This document shows positions 1 through 8,117 of a stretch of DNA of 64,000 nt, piece after piece. Both the position numbers and the translations under genes were made by a program. The notes below the pieces were generated by a model that saw only the letters and a program-made list of their open reading frames with translations, was not told the origin of the DNA and made no database searches. The DNA comes from Clostridium sp. 1001271st1 H5. GTDB lineage: Bacteria > Bacillota > Clostridia > Lachnospirales > Lachnospiraceae. The stretch is taken from NCBI RefSeq assembly GCF_005845215.1, contig NZ_SPHO01000005.1, forward strand, positions 186,001 to 250,000, written 5' to 3'. How positions within the stretch are numbered: position 1 is the first letter of the stretch; every line of letters begins with the position of its first letter.

Positions 1-501
1 GCGTCTGAGCGTCTGAGGAGTCTTACCCAGGAGGAATTTACAGGTATGCTCATAGAGAATTCCGACGAACCCTACGCAGAGGAGATTGCCCGCGCGGTCA
101 TGGGAGAAATCAAGCGTGGGAGGGAGGTTGCCACCACTACCAGGCTCTATGAGATGGTAGACAGGGCATTGGCGTTCATTCCGGAGGAGGACCGGAAGGA
201 GGCGGTGAAGAAGTCCTGCCAGAGGACCTTTCAGGCCCTGCGCATTGATGTGAACAGCGAGTTTGAAGTATTGTATGAATTTCTGGACAAGCTTCCGGGC
301 GTATTAAAGCCCGGAGGACGGGCTGCTATCCTGACCTTTCATTCCGGTGAGGACAGGATTGTAAAGAAGTCATTTAAGGAAATGTACAGGGCGGGCCTAT
401 ACAGCCAGGTTTCTGCTGATGTGATTCGTCCGTCGGCAGAGGAGTGCAGGATGAACAGCCGTGCCCATTCCACCAAAATGCGGTGGGCCATTAAGGCGTG
501 A
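1..501 (+). CDS. rsmH: RsmH-like 16S rRNA (cytosine-N4) methyltransferase, C-terminal part
   Basis: The frame is open from base 1, so the start lies outside the window; about 166 codons are seen. The visible part matches the C-terminal half of RsmH/MraW, the SAM-dependent enzyme that N4-methylates C1402 of 16S rRNA: an ENSDEPYA segment, the QRTFQALRIDVN block, then LKPGGRAAILTFHS and a C-terminal RPSAEE...NSRAHS segment. The usual SLEDR is SGEDR here. The gene is not followed by ftsL or penicillin-binding protein genes of the dcw cluster, so it may be a second RsmH-like paralogue rather than the housekeeping copy. Confidence 0.85.
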   Translation, partial: ASERLRSLTQEEFTGMLIENSDEPYAEEIARAVMGEIKRGREVATTTRLYEMVDRALAFIPEEDRKEAVKKSCQRTFQALRIDVNSEFEVLYEFLDKLPGVLKPGGRAAILTFHSGEDRIVKKSFKEMYRAGLYSQVSADVIRPSAEECRMNSRAHSTKMRWAIKA

Positions 502-544
502 CTCACAGGCTGACAGTTACAGACAGGAATAAGGAGGTGCTATA

Positions 545-1558
545 ATGAAGGCATTATTTATAGGGGGAACAGGAACCATCAGCACGGCAGTGACAGCGCT
601 GGCCAAAGAGAGAGGATGGGAGATTACCCTTCTCAACCGGGGGTCCAGACCAGTGCCGGACGGAATGGAATCCATTGTGGCGGACATTCATGATGAGGCG
701 GCGGTGGCCCGGGAATTGGAAGGCAGGACATATGACGTGGTGGCTCAGTTCATTGCATATGGGGCCGGGGATGTGGAACGCGACATACGGCTTTTTCAGG
801 GAAAGACAAGACAGTATATTTTTATCAGCAGCGCGTCCGCGTACCAGAAACCCATGGCAGGCTGTCCCATAACGGAGAGCACGCCTTTAATTAACCCGTA
901 CTGGGAATATTCCCGCAAAAAAATTGATGCGGAGGAGGTTTTGACGGCCGCGTACCGAAGGGAAGGGTTCCCGGTAACGATTGTGCGTCCCAGCCATACA
1001 TACGATGGGAAAAAGCCTCCGGTGGCCATTCATGGCGACAGGGGAAACTGGCAGATATTAAAGCGGATACTGGATGGAAAACCGGTCATCATACCAGGGG
1101 ACGGCACCTCCCTGTGGACGCTCACCCATTCCTCTGATTTTGCCAGGGGGTACGTGGGGCTTATGGGCAATCCCCATGCCATAGGCAATGCCTATCATAT
1201 TACCAGCGATGAGTCCATGACCTGGAACCAGATTTATGAAACCCTGGCAGAGGCCCTGGACAGGCCCCTGAACGCCCTTCATGTGGCATCTGATTTTCTG
1301 GCTGAGCATGGAAAGGAGTATGATTTTGCAGGTCAGCTTCTGGGGGATAAGGCATGCACGGTTCTGTTTGACAATACGAAAATCAAGAGGGCAGTGCCTG
1401 ATTTTGTATGCAGGGTGTCCATGGCAGAAGGACTTCGCAGTTCCGTCCGCTACATGCTGGACCACCCGGAGAGCCAGACGCCGGACCCGCAGTTTGATGC
1501 ATGGTGCGACCGGATAGTCATGGCATGGAAGGCTGCGGATGAGGCATTTGGAAAATAG
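545..1558 (+). CDS. NAD-dependent epimerase/dehydratase (SDR family)
   Basis: 337 residues with a good AGGAGGTG ribosome-binding site before ATG. The N-terminus has a Rossmann nucleotide-binding motif (GGTGTIS, residues 8-14) and an acidic/Arg region after beta-strand 2 (LLNRGSRP). A YSRKK segment gives the YxxxK catalytic pair of short-chain dehydrogenases, and IVRPSHTY follows as in extended or atypical SDRs. The substrate cannot be told; relatives act on nucleotide sugars or are uncharacterised. It is followed 65 bp later by tag on the same strand. Confidence 0.85.
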   Translation: MKALFIGGTGTISTAVTALAKERGWEITLLNRGSRPVPDGMESIVADIHDEAAVARELEGRTYDVVAQFIAYGAGDVERDIRLFQGKTRQYIFISSASAYQKPMAGCPITESTPLINPYWEYSRKKIDAEEVLTAAYRREGFPVTIVRPSHTYDGKKPPVAIHGDRGNWQILKRILDGKPVIIPGDGTSLWTLTHSSDFARGYVGLMGNPHAIGNAYHITSDESMTWNQIYETLAEALDRPLNALHVASDFLAEHGKEYDFAGQLLGDKACTVLFDNTKIKRAVPDFVCRVSMAEGLRSSVRYMLDHPESQTPDPQFDAWCDRIVMAWKAADEAFGK

Positions 1559-1623
1559 GGATTGTTTGTGAACCGTTGGACCCATCAGGGGGAAACGGAT
1601 AGACAGTAAGGAGGTCCTGGCAG

Positions 1624-2229
1624 ATGGATGGGTGTACATGGTGTCTGTGCAATGAAAAGATGAAGAAATACCACGATGAAGAATGGGGCGTTCCTCTTCA
1701 CGATGACCGTGGGCAGTTTGAGTTCCTTATGATGGAAGTCATGCAATGCGGACTGAACTGGAACATGATGATACAGAAGCGGGAAATCTTCCGTCAGTGT
1801 TTTGACGGGTTTGATTATGACCGGATTGCAGCATATACAGAGGATGATATTGAGCGTATCCTTATACAGGAAGGAATGATTAAATCCCGCAGGAAAGTGG
1901 AGGCTGTTATTCATAATGCCAGATGTTTCCGGAAGGTCAGGGAGGAATACGGCTCATTCAGCGCTTACATATGGGGCTTTTCAAAGGGAAAGACCATTTT
2001 GTACGCAGGCCATCAGAAGGGCAGGATTCCGGCACAGAACGCCCTGTCACAGCAAATCAGCCAGGATTTGAGGAAACGAGGATTTAAGTACCTGGGACCG
2101 GTCACGGTCTACTCCCACCTCCAGGCCTGCGGCGTGATTAACGACCATGTGGAGGGGTGCTTCAGGTATCGTGATATTGTGGAGCGCTATCCCACTGTGA
2201 GAAAGCGGGACAAGGCGCCGGATGCCTGA
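1624..2229 (+). CDS. tag: DNA-3-methyladenine glycosylase I
   Basis: 201 residues. Tag excises 3-methyladenine from alkylated DNA in base-excision repair. The family hallmarks are visible: the N-terminal CTWC with a nearby YHDEEWGVPLHDD block, the MQCGLNWNMM helix, and the C-terminal FKYLGPVTVYSHLQACG stretch followed by a His (NDHVEGC). The paired N-terminal Cys and C-terminal His/Cys fit the structural zinc site of Tag. An AAGGAGGTCC ribosome-binding site precedes the ATG. Length is normal for the family (about 190 residues). Confidence 0.93.
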   Translation: MDGCTWCLCNEKMKKYHDEEWGVPLHDDRGQFEFLMMEVMQCGLNWNMMIQKREIFRQCFDGFDYDRIAAYTEDDIERILIQEGMIKSRRKVEAVIHNARCFRKVREEYGSFSAYIWGFSKGKTILYAGHQKGRIPAQNALSQQISQDLRKRGFKYLGPVTVYSHLQACGVINDHVEGCFRYRDIVERYPTVRKRDKAPDA

Positions 2230-2298
2230 CGGCCGGTATCAATAGAACAGCCATGGGTATTTTGGTGCGGGATAACTGATTATAATAAGGTGATGAAA

Positions 2299-2334
2299 GG
2301 GATTCGGGTCTGTCTCAGGCCGCGAATCCTTTTT
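2299..2334 (+). terminator. Intrinsic terminator after tag
   Basis: A hairpin with arms GGATTCG and CGAATCC is followed by TTTTT. It lies in the 242-bp gap between tag and the radical SAM operon and separates them. Confidence 0.75.
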
Positions 2335-2471
2335 GCTTTCCAGGCGACAGAAAAGCTTTAACTGAAATTAAGAATTATTCAAAGAACAAAGAAGGTATGT
2401 GTGTTACCATAGAATCATCAGAGGTATCAGGGCGGCTTTATCCCTGGTACGGTGTGGCGTGAGGAGGGAGT

Positions 2472-3113
2472 ATGATGAAAATGAGGTGGCGTGTGGCGGC
2501 GGTCATAGTCTGTGTGGCAGCGTTGTCTTACTGTGCGGACAACAGGCCCAATCTGACGCTGGCGGAGAAACCGGTGATTTATCTGTACCCGGAACAGACC
2601 CGGGAGGTAAGGGTCAGACTGGATTACGACGGAAGGCTTACGGATACGATTCCTGCCTATGGGGATGGATGGCAGGTCACGGCATGGCCGGACGGAAGGC
2701 TGGTGAATCAGGCTGACGGGCAGGAATATCCCTATCTGTTCTGGGAAGGGGAGGACTGCACGGAGTATGATATGTCCAAAGGGTTCGTGATTCCGGGAAG
2801 CGGGACAGAGACATTTCTCAGGGAAAAGCTGGAGTTTTTGGGGCTGGTTCCAACGGAATATGAGGAATTCATTGAATACTGGCTGCCCAGGATGAAGGAC
2901 AATCCTTATAACCTGATTACATTCCAGAGGGAAGCCTATGAGAAAACGGCCCGGCTGTACATTTCACCGCAGCCGGACAGTGTGCTCAGGATTTTTATGG
3001 TGTATACACCGCTGGAGCAGCCTGTCCGGGTGGAGGAGCCGGAGATGGACAGATTTGAACGGAAAGGCTTCACTGCAGTGGAATGGGGAGGAAAGGAGGT
3101 TTTGGCAAAATGA
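2472..3113 (+). CDS. Secreted conserved hypothetical protein, first gene of the radical SAM operon
   Basis: 213 residues. The N-terminus is a short basic stretch followed by a hydrophobic segment ending at Ser-Tyr-Cys, a signal peptide or lipoprotein-like anchor. The body starts with KPVIYLYPE, then VRLDYDGRLT and a Trp-rich YPYLFWEG segment. I recognise it as a conserved clostridial family of unknown function but no enzyme. An alternative start 3 bp later (2475) is possible. Its stop overlaps the next start by ATGA (3110-3113), so translation is probably coupled to the next gene. Confidence 0.75.
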   Translation: MMKMRWRVAAVIVCVAALSYCADNRPNLTLAEKPVIYLYPEQTREVRVRLDYDGRLTDTIPAYGDGWQVTAWPDGRLVNQADGQEYPYLFWEGEDCTEYDMSKGFVIPGSGTETFLREKLEFLGLVPTEYEEFIEYWLPRMKDNPYNLITFQREAYEKTARLYISPQPDSVLRIFMVYTPLEQPVRVEEPEMDRFERKGFTAVEWGGKEVLAK

Positions 3114-4060
3114 AAGTTAAACCGGTTGTTTATTATAAGAAGCCGGGATATCCCGCCGGGGCTGACATACAGTCTCATCCTGAACTGCTAAAAAAGGTGC
3201 CGGACAGATGGGCTAAGAACAGTGTGGTGCTGACGGCTCTGGGAATGTCCCTTGCACTATGCGCCTGTGCAGCGCCGGGAGGCGAAGGACAGAACGGCAT
3301 GAACCCGGGAGGCCGGGACCGGGAAAATGCAGGCCAGGCCAGTGCAAGTCAGGCCAGTGAAAGCCAGAGTGGCCGGGACTCAGGAGAGCCGGAAGAGGAC
3401 GGAGGAACAGAGGGCGGAACAGAAGGGAAGGGCCTGGTGGCACCTGTATTCATTCATGGAGGCGGGACCGGGGCCTATGGCTGTGTGGCAGTGACCTCTC
3501 CATTTTTCCTGTCAGAGGAGGAGGCATATGAAATTATAAAATCCGAGGCGGAAAGCTATGGAGGAATTGCATTTGCACGGGAAACCGCCCCTGTGCTGGA
3601 GCAGGTGAAACTGCCGGAGAGCCGTCTCTTCAGCGGGCAGCCCGTGACAAAACAGTCCGTCCGGAACGGCGATTTATATCTGGACGAAGCGGATGAAGAT
3701 AAGAACATAGCCTTTGAGTTTATTTCCAGGGACGATGTATATGAATGGCGGAAGGAGAACGAGGAGGCCGCGGCTACTTTTACGCTCTATGATGTAAAAG
3801 GGACCGCGCAGCAGCTGAGGAAGGAACTGGTTTCCTATGGGCCGGACATGGCCCTGGGAATTTTTTATGACCCTTGCAATGATGTGAATATGGAAGGTGT
3901 TTTTGATGCAATGGCCCAGGCAGAGGAACGCGGGGAGACCTTTGACTGGGATGGGGCCAGTCTGGAAAAGAAGGCGGAAGCCAGGGAAAAGTCAGAGAAG
4001 GAGCTGCGCGCCCAGGTGCGTGATTTCCTGGATTGGCTGAAAGGACAGGGGGTAATCTGA
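3110..4060 (+). CDS. Membrane-anchored hypothetical protein, putative radical SAM partner
   Basis: 316 residues from the ATG that overlaps the previous stop (ATGA); upstream in-frame codons exist but lie inside that gene. The N-terminal ~45 residues are cytoplasmic-looking (KVKPVVYYKKPGYP, then HPELLKKVPDRW). One hydrophobic segment with three Cys (MSLALCACAAPGG) follows, then a Gly/Ser/Glu-rich linker, and a folded domain from about residue 115 with FIHGGGTGAYGCVAV and FLSEEEAYEII. The order of a conserved N-terminal patch, a membrane segment and an exported domain is unusual for a plain lipoprotein. Its stop overlaps the radical SAM start (TGATG), so it is a candidate substrate or partner of that enzyme (inference). 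Function unknown. Confidence 0.7.
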   Translation: MKVKPVVYYKKPGYPAGADIQSHPELLKKVPDRWAKNSVVLTALGMSLALCACAAPGGEGQNGMNPGGRDRENAGQASASQASESQSGRDSGEPEEDGGTEGGTEGKGLVAPVFIHGGGTGAYGCVAVTSPFFLSEEEAYEIIKSEAESYGGIAFARETAPVLEQVKLPESRLFSGQPVTKQSVRNGDLYLDEADEDKNIAFEFISRDDVYEWRKENEEAAATFTLYDVKGTAQQLRKELVSYGPDMALGIFYDPCNDVNMEGVFDAMAQAEERGETFDWDGASLEKKAEAREKSEKELRAQVRDFLDWLKGQGVI

Positions 4061-5238
4061 TGCATGTGACGCTTCATCTTACCAATGCCTGCAATCTGGC
4101 CTGCGGATACTGCTATGAGTGCCACAGGAAGGATTATATGACAGCCGGGACAGCCAGGAAAGCAGTTCTTCTGGCAGCCGGGAACGGGCGGCCCTCCTGC
4201 GGCGTCCTGGCAGCCGGGAACAGGCAGCCCTCCTGCGGCGTCATATTCTTTGGCGGGGAACCCCTGCTGTGCAGAGACGTGATTTACGGCACAGTGGCTG
4301 CCTGCAGGAAAATGGAGCATGATTTAAATACCCGATTTCATTTTAAGATAACCACAAACGGGACGCTTTTGGACCGGGAATTCCTGGACTATTCCAGGGA
4401 AAACCATATTCTGATTGCACTGTCCCATGACGGAACGAAAAAAGCCCACGATTTTTTCCGGAGGCATAAGGACGGAAGGGGCAGCTATGATGAACTGGAG
4501 TCCGTAATCCAGGAACTTCTGGCTGTCCATCCTTACGCTCCGGTTATGATGACGGTATGCCCGGAAACGGTAGGAGAATACGCCAGAGGAATTAAGGAAT
4601 TGTGGAAAAAGGGATTCCGTTATTTCATATGCAGCCTGAACTATGCCGGTACATGGGACAAGGGCTCCATCAATGAACTAAAAGCACAGTATGGCGAACT
4701 TGCTGACTTTTACTATGAAATGACCTGTAAGGAGGAAAAATTCTATTTCAGCCCCTTCGAGGTCAAGATAGCCAGCTGGGTTAAGGGGGCCGCCTACTGC
4801 CATGAGCGCTGTGAGCTGGGCTTAAAACAGATTTCGGTTGCCCCGGACGGGGTACTCTATCCCTGTACGCAGTTCGCAGGCCATGGCAGCTATGCCATTG
4901 GCACGGTGGACCAGGGCATAGACCAGGCCAGAAGGCAGCGGCTGTACGCTGAGAGCCGGAAGGATAAGCCGGAGTGCAGCGGATGTGCAGTAAAGCAGCG
5001 TTGTAATTGTACCTGCGGGTGCCTGAATTTCCAGGTAACAGGAAACATCCGCCAGGTGGCTCCCATGCTGTGCTTCCATGAACGGCTGGTCCTTCCCATT
5101 GCGGATAAGCTGGCTGCCCGGCTGTATAAACAGAGAAGCGGGATGTTTATCCAAAAGCATTATAATGATATGTTTCCGCTGATTTCGCTGGTGGAGGACA
5201 AGGCGGGAAGACAGGGGGAAGGAGGGAAGAAAAAATGA
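4060..5238 (+). CDS. Radical SAM/SPASM-domain protein
   Basis: 392 residues from the ATG overlapping the previous stop. C11-x3-C15-x2-C18 (CNLACGYC) is the radical SAM [4Fe-4S] site, and FFGGEPLL (residues 63-70) is the GGE motif. The C-terminal third has SPASM-type cysteines: CELGLKQISVAPDG, YPCTQF, and a C-x2-C-x5-C cluster (CSGCAVKQRC), which bind auxiliary clusters in peptide or protein maturases such as anSME. No RRE-like domain was noticed. Residues 38-61 are a tandem 12-residue duplication, each unit carrying a Cys, just before GGEP. Neighbour overlaps on both sides suggest a maturase for an operon product. The substrate is not identifiable from sequence. Confidence 0.88.
   Translation: MHVTLHLTNACNLACGYCYECHRKDYMTAGTARKAVLLAAGNGRPSCGVLAAGNRQPSCGVIFFGGEPLLCRDVIYGTVAACRKMEHDLNTRFHFKITTNGTLLDREFLDYSRENHILIALSHDGTKKAHDFFRRHKDGRGSYDELESVIQELLAVHPYAPVMMTVCPETVGEYARGIKELWKKGFRYFICSLNYAGTWDKGSINELKAQYGELADFYYEMTCKEEKFYFSPFEVKIASWVKGAAYCHERCELGLKQISVAPDGVLYPCTQFAGHGSYAIGTVDQGIDQARRQRLYAESRKDKPECSGCAVKQRCNCTCGCLNFQVTGNIRQVAPMLCFHERLVLPIADKLAARLYKQRSGMFIQKHYNDMFPLISLVEDKAGRQGEGGKKK
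4171..4242 (+). repeat. 36-bp tandem duplication inside the radical SAM gene
   Basis: Two adjacent 36-bp copies (4171-4206 and 4207-4242) differ at only two positions, both G to A. They stay in frame and encode LAAGNGRPSCGV then LAAGNRQPSCGV. This appears to be a recent in-frame duplication. Confidence 0.95.
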
Positions 5239-5594
5239 AGACAAGGACGGAGTACACATGTCCTCTGGAATTGACCCATGACATCACAAAGGGAAAATGG
5301 AAGCCTATCATACTGTGGCAGCTGGGCAAGGAGCCTCATTCGCTGGCTGGCCTGAAACGGGAGATAAGGGGAATCAGCCAGAAAATGCTGATTGAGCAGT
5401 TAAGAGAGCTCTGTGATTATGGAATGGTGTCAAAGATATCCTATGAGGGATACCCCTTAAAGGTAGAATATTCGCTGACCGGCCGGGGGATTAAGATGCT
5501 GGAAGCAGTGGTTATCATGCAGGGAATCGGAATCGAAATGATGATGGAGGACGGCAGGGAAGAATTCCTGCGGGATAAGGGTTTGCTGGATTAG
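5235..5594 (+). CDS. HxlR-family winged-helix transcriptional regulator
   Basis: 119 residues, starting at an ATGA overlap with the radical SAM stop. It has the HxlR pattern: an N-terminal Cys (YTCPLE) followed by GKWKPIILWQL, then ISQKMLIEQLREL (recognition-helix region) and the wing YPLKVEYSLTGRG. Members with this N-terminal Cys often sense redox or electrophile stress. As the last gene of the four-gene overlapping operon it may control that operon or the FMN-binding-type gene that follows. Confidence 0.9.
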   Translation: MKTRTEYTCPLELTHDITKGKWKPIILWQLGKEPHSLAGLKREIRGISQKMLIEQLRELCDYGMVSKISYEGYPLKVEYSLTGRGIKMLEAVVIMQGIGIEMMMEDGREEFLRDKGLLD

Positions 5595-5740
5595 GGCATG
5601 GTCACAAAAAAGTGTGTAATTTACAGGGAGCCTCTTTCGTGCTAGAGTGTGTTTGACAATTACGTTCCGCCGGATGGCGGGGATGAAGTTTCTAATACGC
5701 TCCGGAGTGCATCGGAGGAAATATGAGAGGAGGCATTTTT

Positions 5741-6157
5741 ATGAGGGATGCAGAAACAACCATAGGAAACTTGGCGGATAAACAGACCGTGGCTTTTATC
5801 GGGGTTACGGATGAGGAGGGATATCCGGCTGTCAGGGCCATGCTGGCGCCGCGGAAGCGGGAGGGGATAAAGGTCTTTTATTTTACCACCAATACCTCAT
5901 CCAGACACGCGGCGCAATACCGTGAAAATCCCAAGGCATGTATCTATTTCTGCGACAGACGTTTCTTCCGGGGCGCCATGTTAAAGGGCACCATGGAGAT
6001 TCTGGAGGACAGAGCAAGCAAGGAAATGATATGGCGGGAAGGAGATACCATGTATTATCCGGGCGGAGTTACGGACCCGGATTACTGTGTGATGCGCTTT
6101 ACGGCTGTCTCCGGAAGGTTTTACAGTAATTTCCATTCAGAGGATTTTGAGGTATAG
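5741..6157 (+). CDS. Pyridoxamine 5'-phosphate oxidase-like (FMN-binding split barrel) protein
   Basis: 138 residues from the ATG at 5741, which has GAGAGGAGG at 8 bp; an in-frame ATG at 5723 also has a weaker site. The sequence fits the small PNPOx-like / general stress protein 26 group: VAFIGVTDEEGYPAVRAM, then VFYFTTNTSSRHAAQY, and CIYFCDRR. These proteins bind FMN, F420 or heme, and reactions are mostly unknown. It follows the HxlR gene by 146 bp, a common pairing for oxidoreductases under HxlR control. The 3' end overlaps the convergent FtsW-like remnant by 37 bp. Confidence 0.8.
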   Translation: MRDAETTIGNLADKQTVAFIGVTDEEGYPAVRAMLAPRKREGIKVFYFTTNTSSRHAAQYRENPKACIYFCDRRFFRGAMLKGTMEILEDRASKEMIWREGDTMYYPGGVTDPDYCVMRFTAVSGRFYSNFHSEDFEV

Positions 6158-7117
6158 ACTGAAATGAAAGCAGCGGGGAAAGCCGGCAGGTCCAGCACAG
6201 GGTCATACCGGTAAGCGGAAAAAATAAATCCCAGCAGGAGCATGTTTGCCATGATGCTCAGCTTTCCCTCTGATACCAGCGGAAGATTGGTGAACGCAGC
6301 ATACTGATAACCGAAGTTTCCCAGAACATAAAGGAGGCTCTGGAACAGCAGGCAGAGGCCGCAGTAAAACGATACGCTTGACGCCAGGGCGCCGCGGGTT
6401 CTGAGGACACAGGAAAAAATAAGTGCATAAAAGGCCGCCATGACTGTCAGGAGCAGAATGCCGGGCAGCCATCCATAGAGAAGGATAACCACGGCAACCA
6501 GGTAATTGCTGTAATAGTGCTGTGGAAGGATATCCCACAGGGTAACACTGGATTCATCGTAGTGAAGATATGGGTTCCTCCTTAAGGTTCCCAGCTTCAC
6601 ACGTTCCTGAAGCTGGTATTCGCTCTGGTCCTCTGCCTGGCCGAAATACCATTCCCCTGTCCCATAGTCCATCATCTCGGACTGCGTCATTGAAATCCCT
6701 CCTATGAGCGGGGCTCTCGATAAGAGGTCCTGTATCAGAATGCCATTGTAGGAATCATCCCATACAGAGGATGCATGATTCCCAGGTGCTGTAAATTTCT
6801 GAAAAGATGTCTGCTGAAACGGAAGGGCTGAGAACAGTCCTATGATGCATAAGCTGCCGGCCATGGCAAAAACATACAGTGTCCTTCTGGAACCGCCAAA
6901 TACATTGCGGTGAATCATGAACAGAAGGGTCCCTGTGAGGGAGAACAGGAAAACAGCCATTGCGGGCAATATAACATCAAAGTGCAGATGAAAATGCAGC
7001 AGGACGGCAGCGCCCGGAACCAGAACAGCCGCCGCCATTGCGCGCCCTGCATTTGCACGCAGACGGTAAAGTGCGACAACGAGAACCGGTCCCAGGAGCA
7101 GGATTTTTCTTATCCAA
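6121..7117 (-). pseudogene. Decayed FtsW/RodA/SpoVE-like membrane protein, N-terminal region lost
   Basis: About 330 codons are open, with several membrane segments and a C-terminal block (TNLPLVSEGKLSIMANMLLLG) like the last helices of FtsW/RodA/SpoVE proteins. The reading frame has no start codon at a useful place: its only upstream ATG (7167) lies inside the PadR gene with no ribosome-binding site. A perfect AGGAGG (7125-7131) sits 7 bp before a TTG at 7117 that begins M-D-K-K in another frame, resembling the start of a permease-prefix-type N-terminus. The simplest reading is a deletion that removed the N-terminal part and fused the remainder out of frame. A frameshift-tolerant or truncated functional protein is less likely. 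Confidence 0.55.
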
Positions 7118-7463
7118 ACAGAACACCTCCTATCACCTGGTTGACAGCTGACTGGAACACGTTCCATTCCTCCAGCTTATCCTGAAGCAGTTTCCTTCCC
7201 TGTTCCGTTATAATATAATACTTCCGCTGACGGCCGTTATCCGCAAGCCGTATTTCACAAATAACGGCTCCCTGCTGCTCCAGAGAGTGGAGCAGGGGAT
7301 AGAGGGTGCCCTCCTTCAGGGAAAATATGTGATTGCTCCGCTTTTCCAGCTCCCTGATAATCTGGTATCCGTACATGTCCTGCTGCTCCAGAAGCTTCAG
7401 CAGAAGCATGGACGTTCCCATAGCCATATTCTTCTTGACAAAAGCAGAATAACTGTATATCAT
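7110..7463 (-). CDS. PadR-family transcriptional regulator
   Basis: 117 residues, a compact PadR winged helix: LLLKLLEQQDMYGYQII, then a recognition helix ending FSLKEGTLYPLLHSLE, and the wing ADNGRQRKYYIITEQG. A start at an internal ATG (MAMGTS) is possible. In clostridia such genes commonly sit immediately before a membrane-protein gene that they repress, as here with the FtsW-like remnant (8-bp overlap with its TTG start). A tandem A+T-rich repeat lies immediately upstream and could be its operator. Confidence 0.9.
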   Translation of the reverse strand: MIYSYSAFVKKNMAMGTSMLLLKLLEQQDMYGYQIIRELEKRSNHIFSLKEGTLYPLLHSLEQQGAVICEIRLADNGRQRKYYIITEQGRKLLQDKLEEWNVFQSAVNQVIGGVLFG

Positions 7464-7473
7464 GATATTATCA

Positions 7474-7499
7474 AATAGATAATAACTAATAGATAATAA
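7474..7499. repeat. 12-bp perfect direct repeat upstream of padR-like gene
   Basis: AATAGATAATAA occurs at 7474-7485 and 7488-7499, a 14-bp period, in the short gap between the divergent PadR and NADAR genes. Candidate operator or simple A+T-rich expansion. Confidence 0.6.
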
Positions 7500-7549
7500 T
7501 TATTTAATAATAACTGCAGAGTGATTCGATTACATATGGAGGTAAAGCA

Positions 7550-8116
7550 ATGGTATACACATGGGAGGCACTGAAAAGGGCATACAATGCAGGCCAGCAT
7601 TTCAAGTTCTTATTTTTCTGGGGCCACACTCCGACGGCGGACGGTCATATTACAGAAACCTGTCTGAGCCAGTGGTGGAAATGCAGCTTCACAGCAGAGG
7701 GTGTTGCTTATACCTGTGCGGAGCAGTTTATGATGGCTGAAAAGGCCAGAATGTTCGGGGATACGGACATGCTTGGGAACATCATGGAGGCCAGGGAGCC
7801 AAAAGCCATGAAGGCCTTTGGACGGGCAGTAAAGAATTTTGATAAGGAAATTTGGGATGCGGCCTGCTATGAGCTGGTTCTCAGAGGAAATATGGCAAAA
7901 TTCTCCCAGAATCCTGACCTTTGGGAGTTTTTAAAATCCACCAGAAAACGGATTCTGGTGGAGGCCAGCCCCAGGGACCGTATATGGGGAATCGGCATGG
8001 GAAAGGGCAACCCGGATGCAGAGTGCCCGTTAAAATGGAGAGGAAGCAACCTGTTGGGATTTGCCCTGACAGAGGCCAGGGATTTGCTGCTTGAAAAAGA
8101 GGAGAATGCTGATTGA
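7550..8116 (+). CDS. NADAR-family (YbiA-like) N-glycosidase
   Basis: 188 residues with GGAGGTAAAGC before the ATG. Family hallmarks: FFWGHTP at the N-terminus, CLSQWWKCSF, YTCAEQFMMAEKARMFGD, and the C-terminal WRGSNLLGFALTEARD. NADAR proteins cleave N-glycosidic bonds in ADP-ribose-linked or riboflavin-pathway compounds, and some remove ADP-ribose from guanine bases (known for the family). It overlaps or nearly abuts the next gene, a NUDIX hydrolase, so the two probably form an ADP-ribose or NAD-related unit. Confidence 0.9.
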   Translation: MVYTWEALKRAYNAGQHFKFLFFWGHTPTADGHITETCLSQWWKCSFTAEGVAYTCAEQFMMAEKARMFGDTDMLGNIMEAREPKAMKAFGRAVKNFDKEIWDAACYELVLRGNMAKFSQNPDLWEFLKSTRKRILVEASPRDRIWGIGMGKGNPDAECPLKWRGSNLLGFALTEARDLLLEKEENAD

Positions 8117-8117
8117 A

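Noticed and set aside
2399..2716. Open frame of 105 codons before and across the first radical SAM operon gene
   Set aside because: Overlaps the real gene at 2472 in another frame, no ribosome-binding site, composition of a shadow frame.
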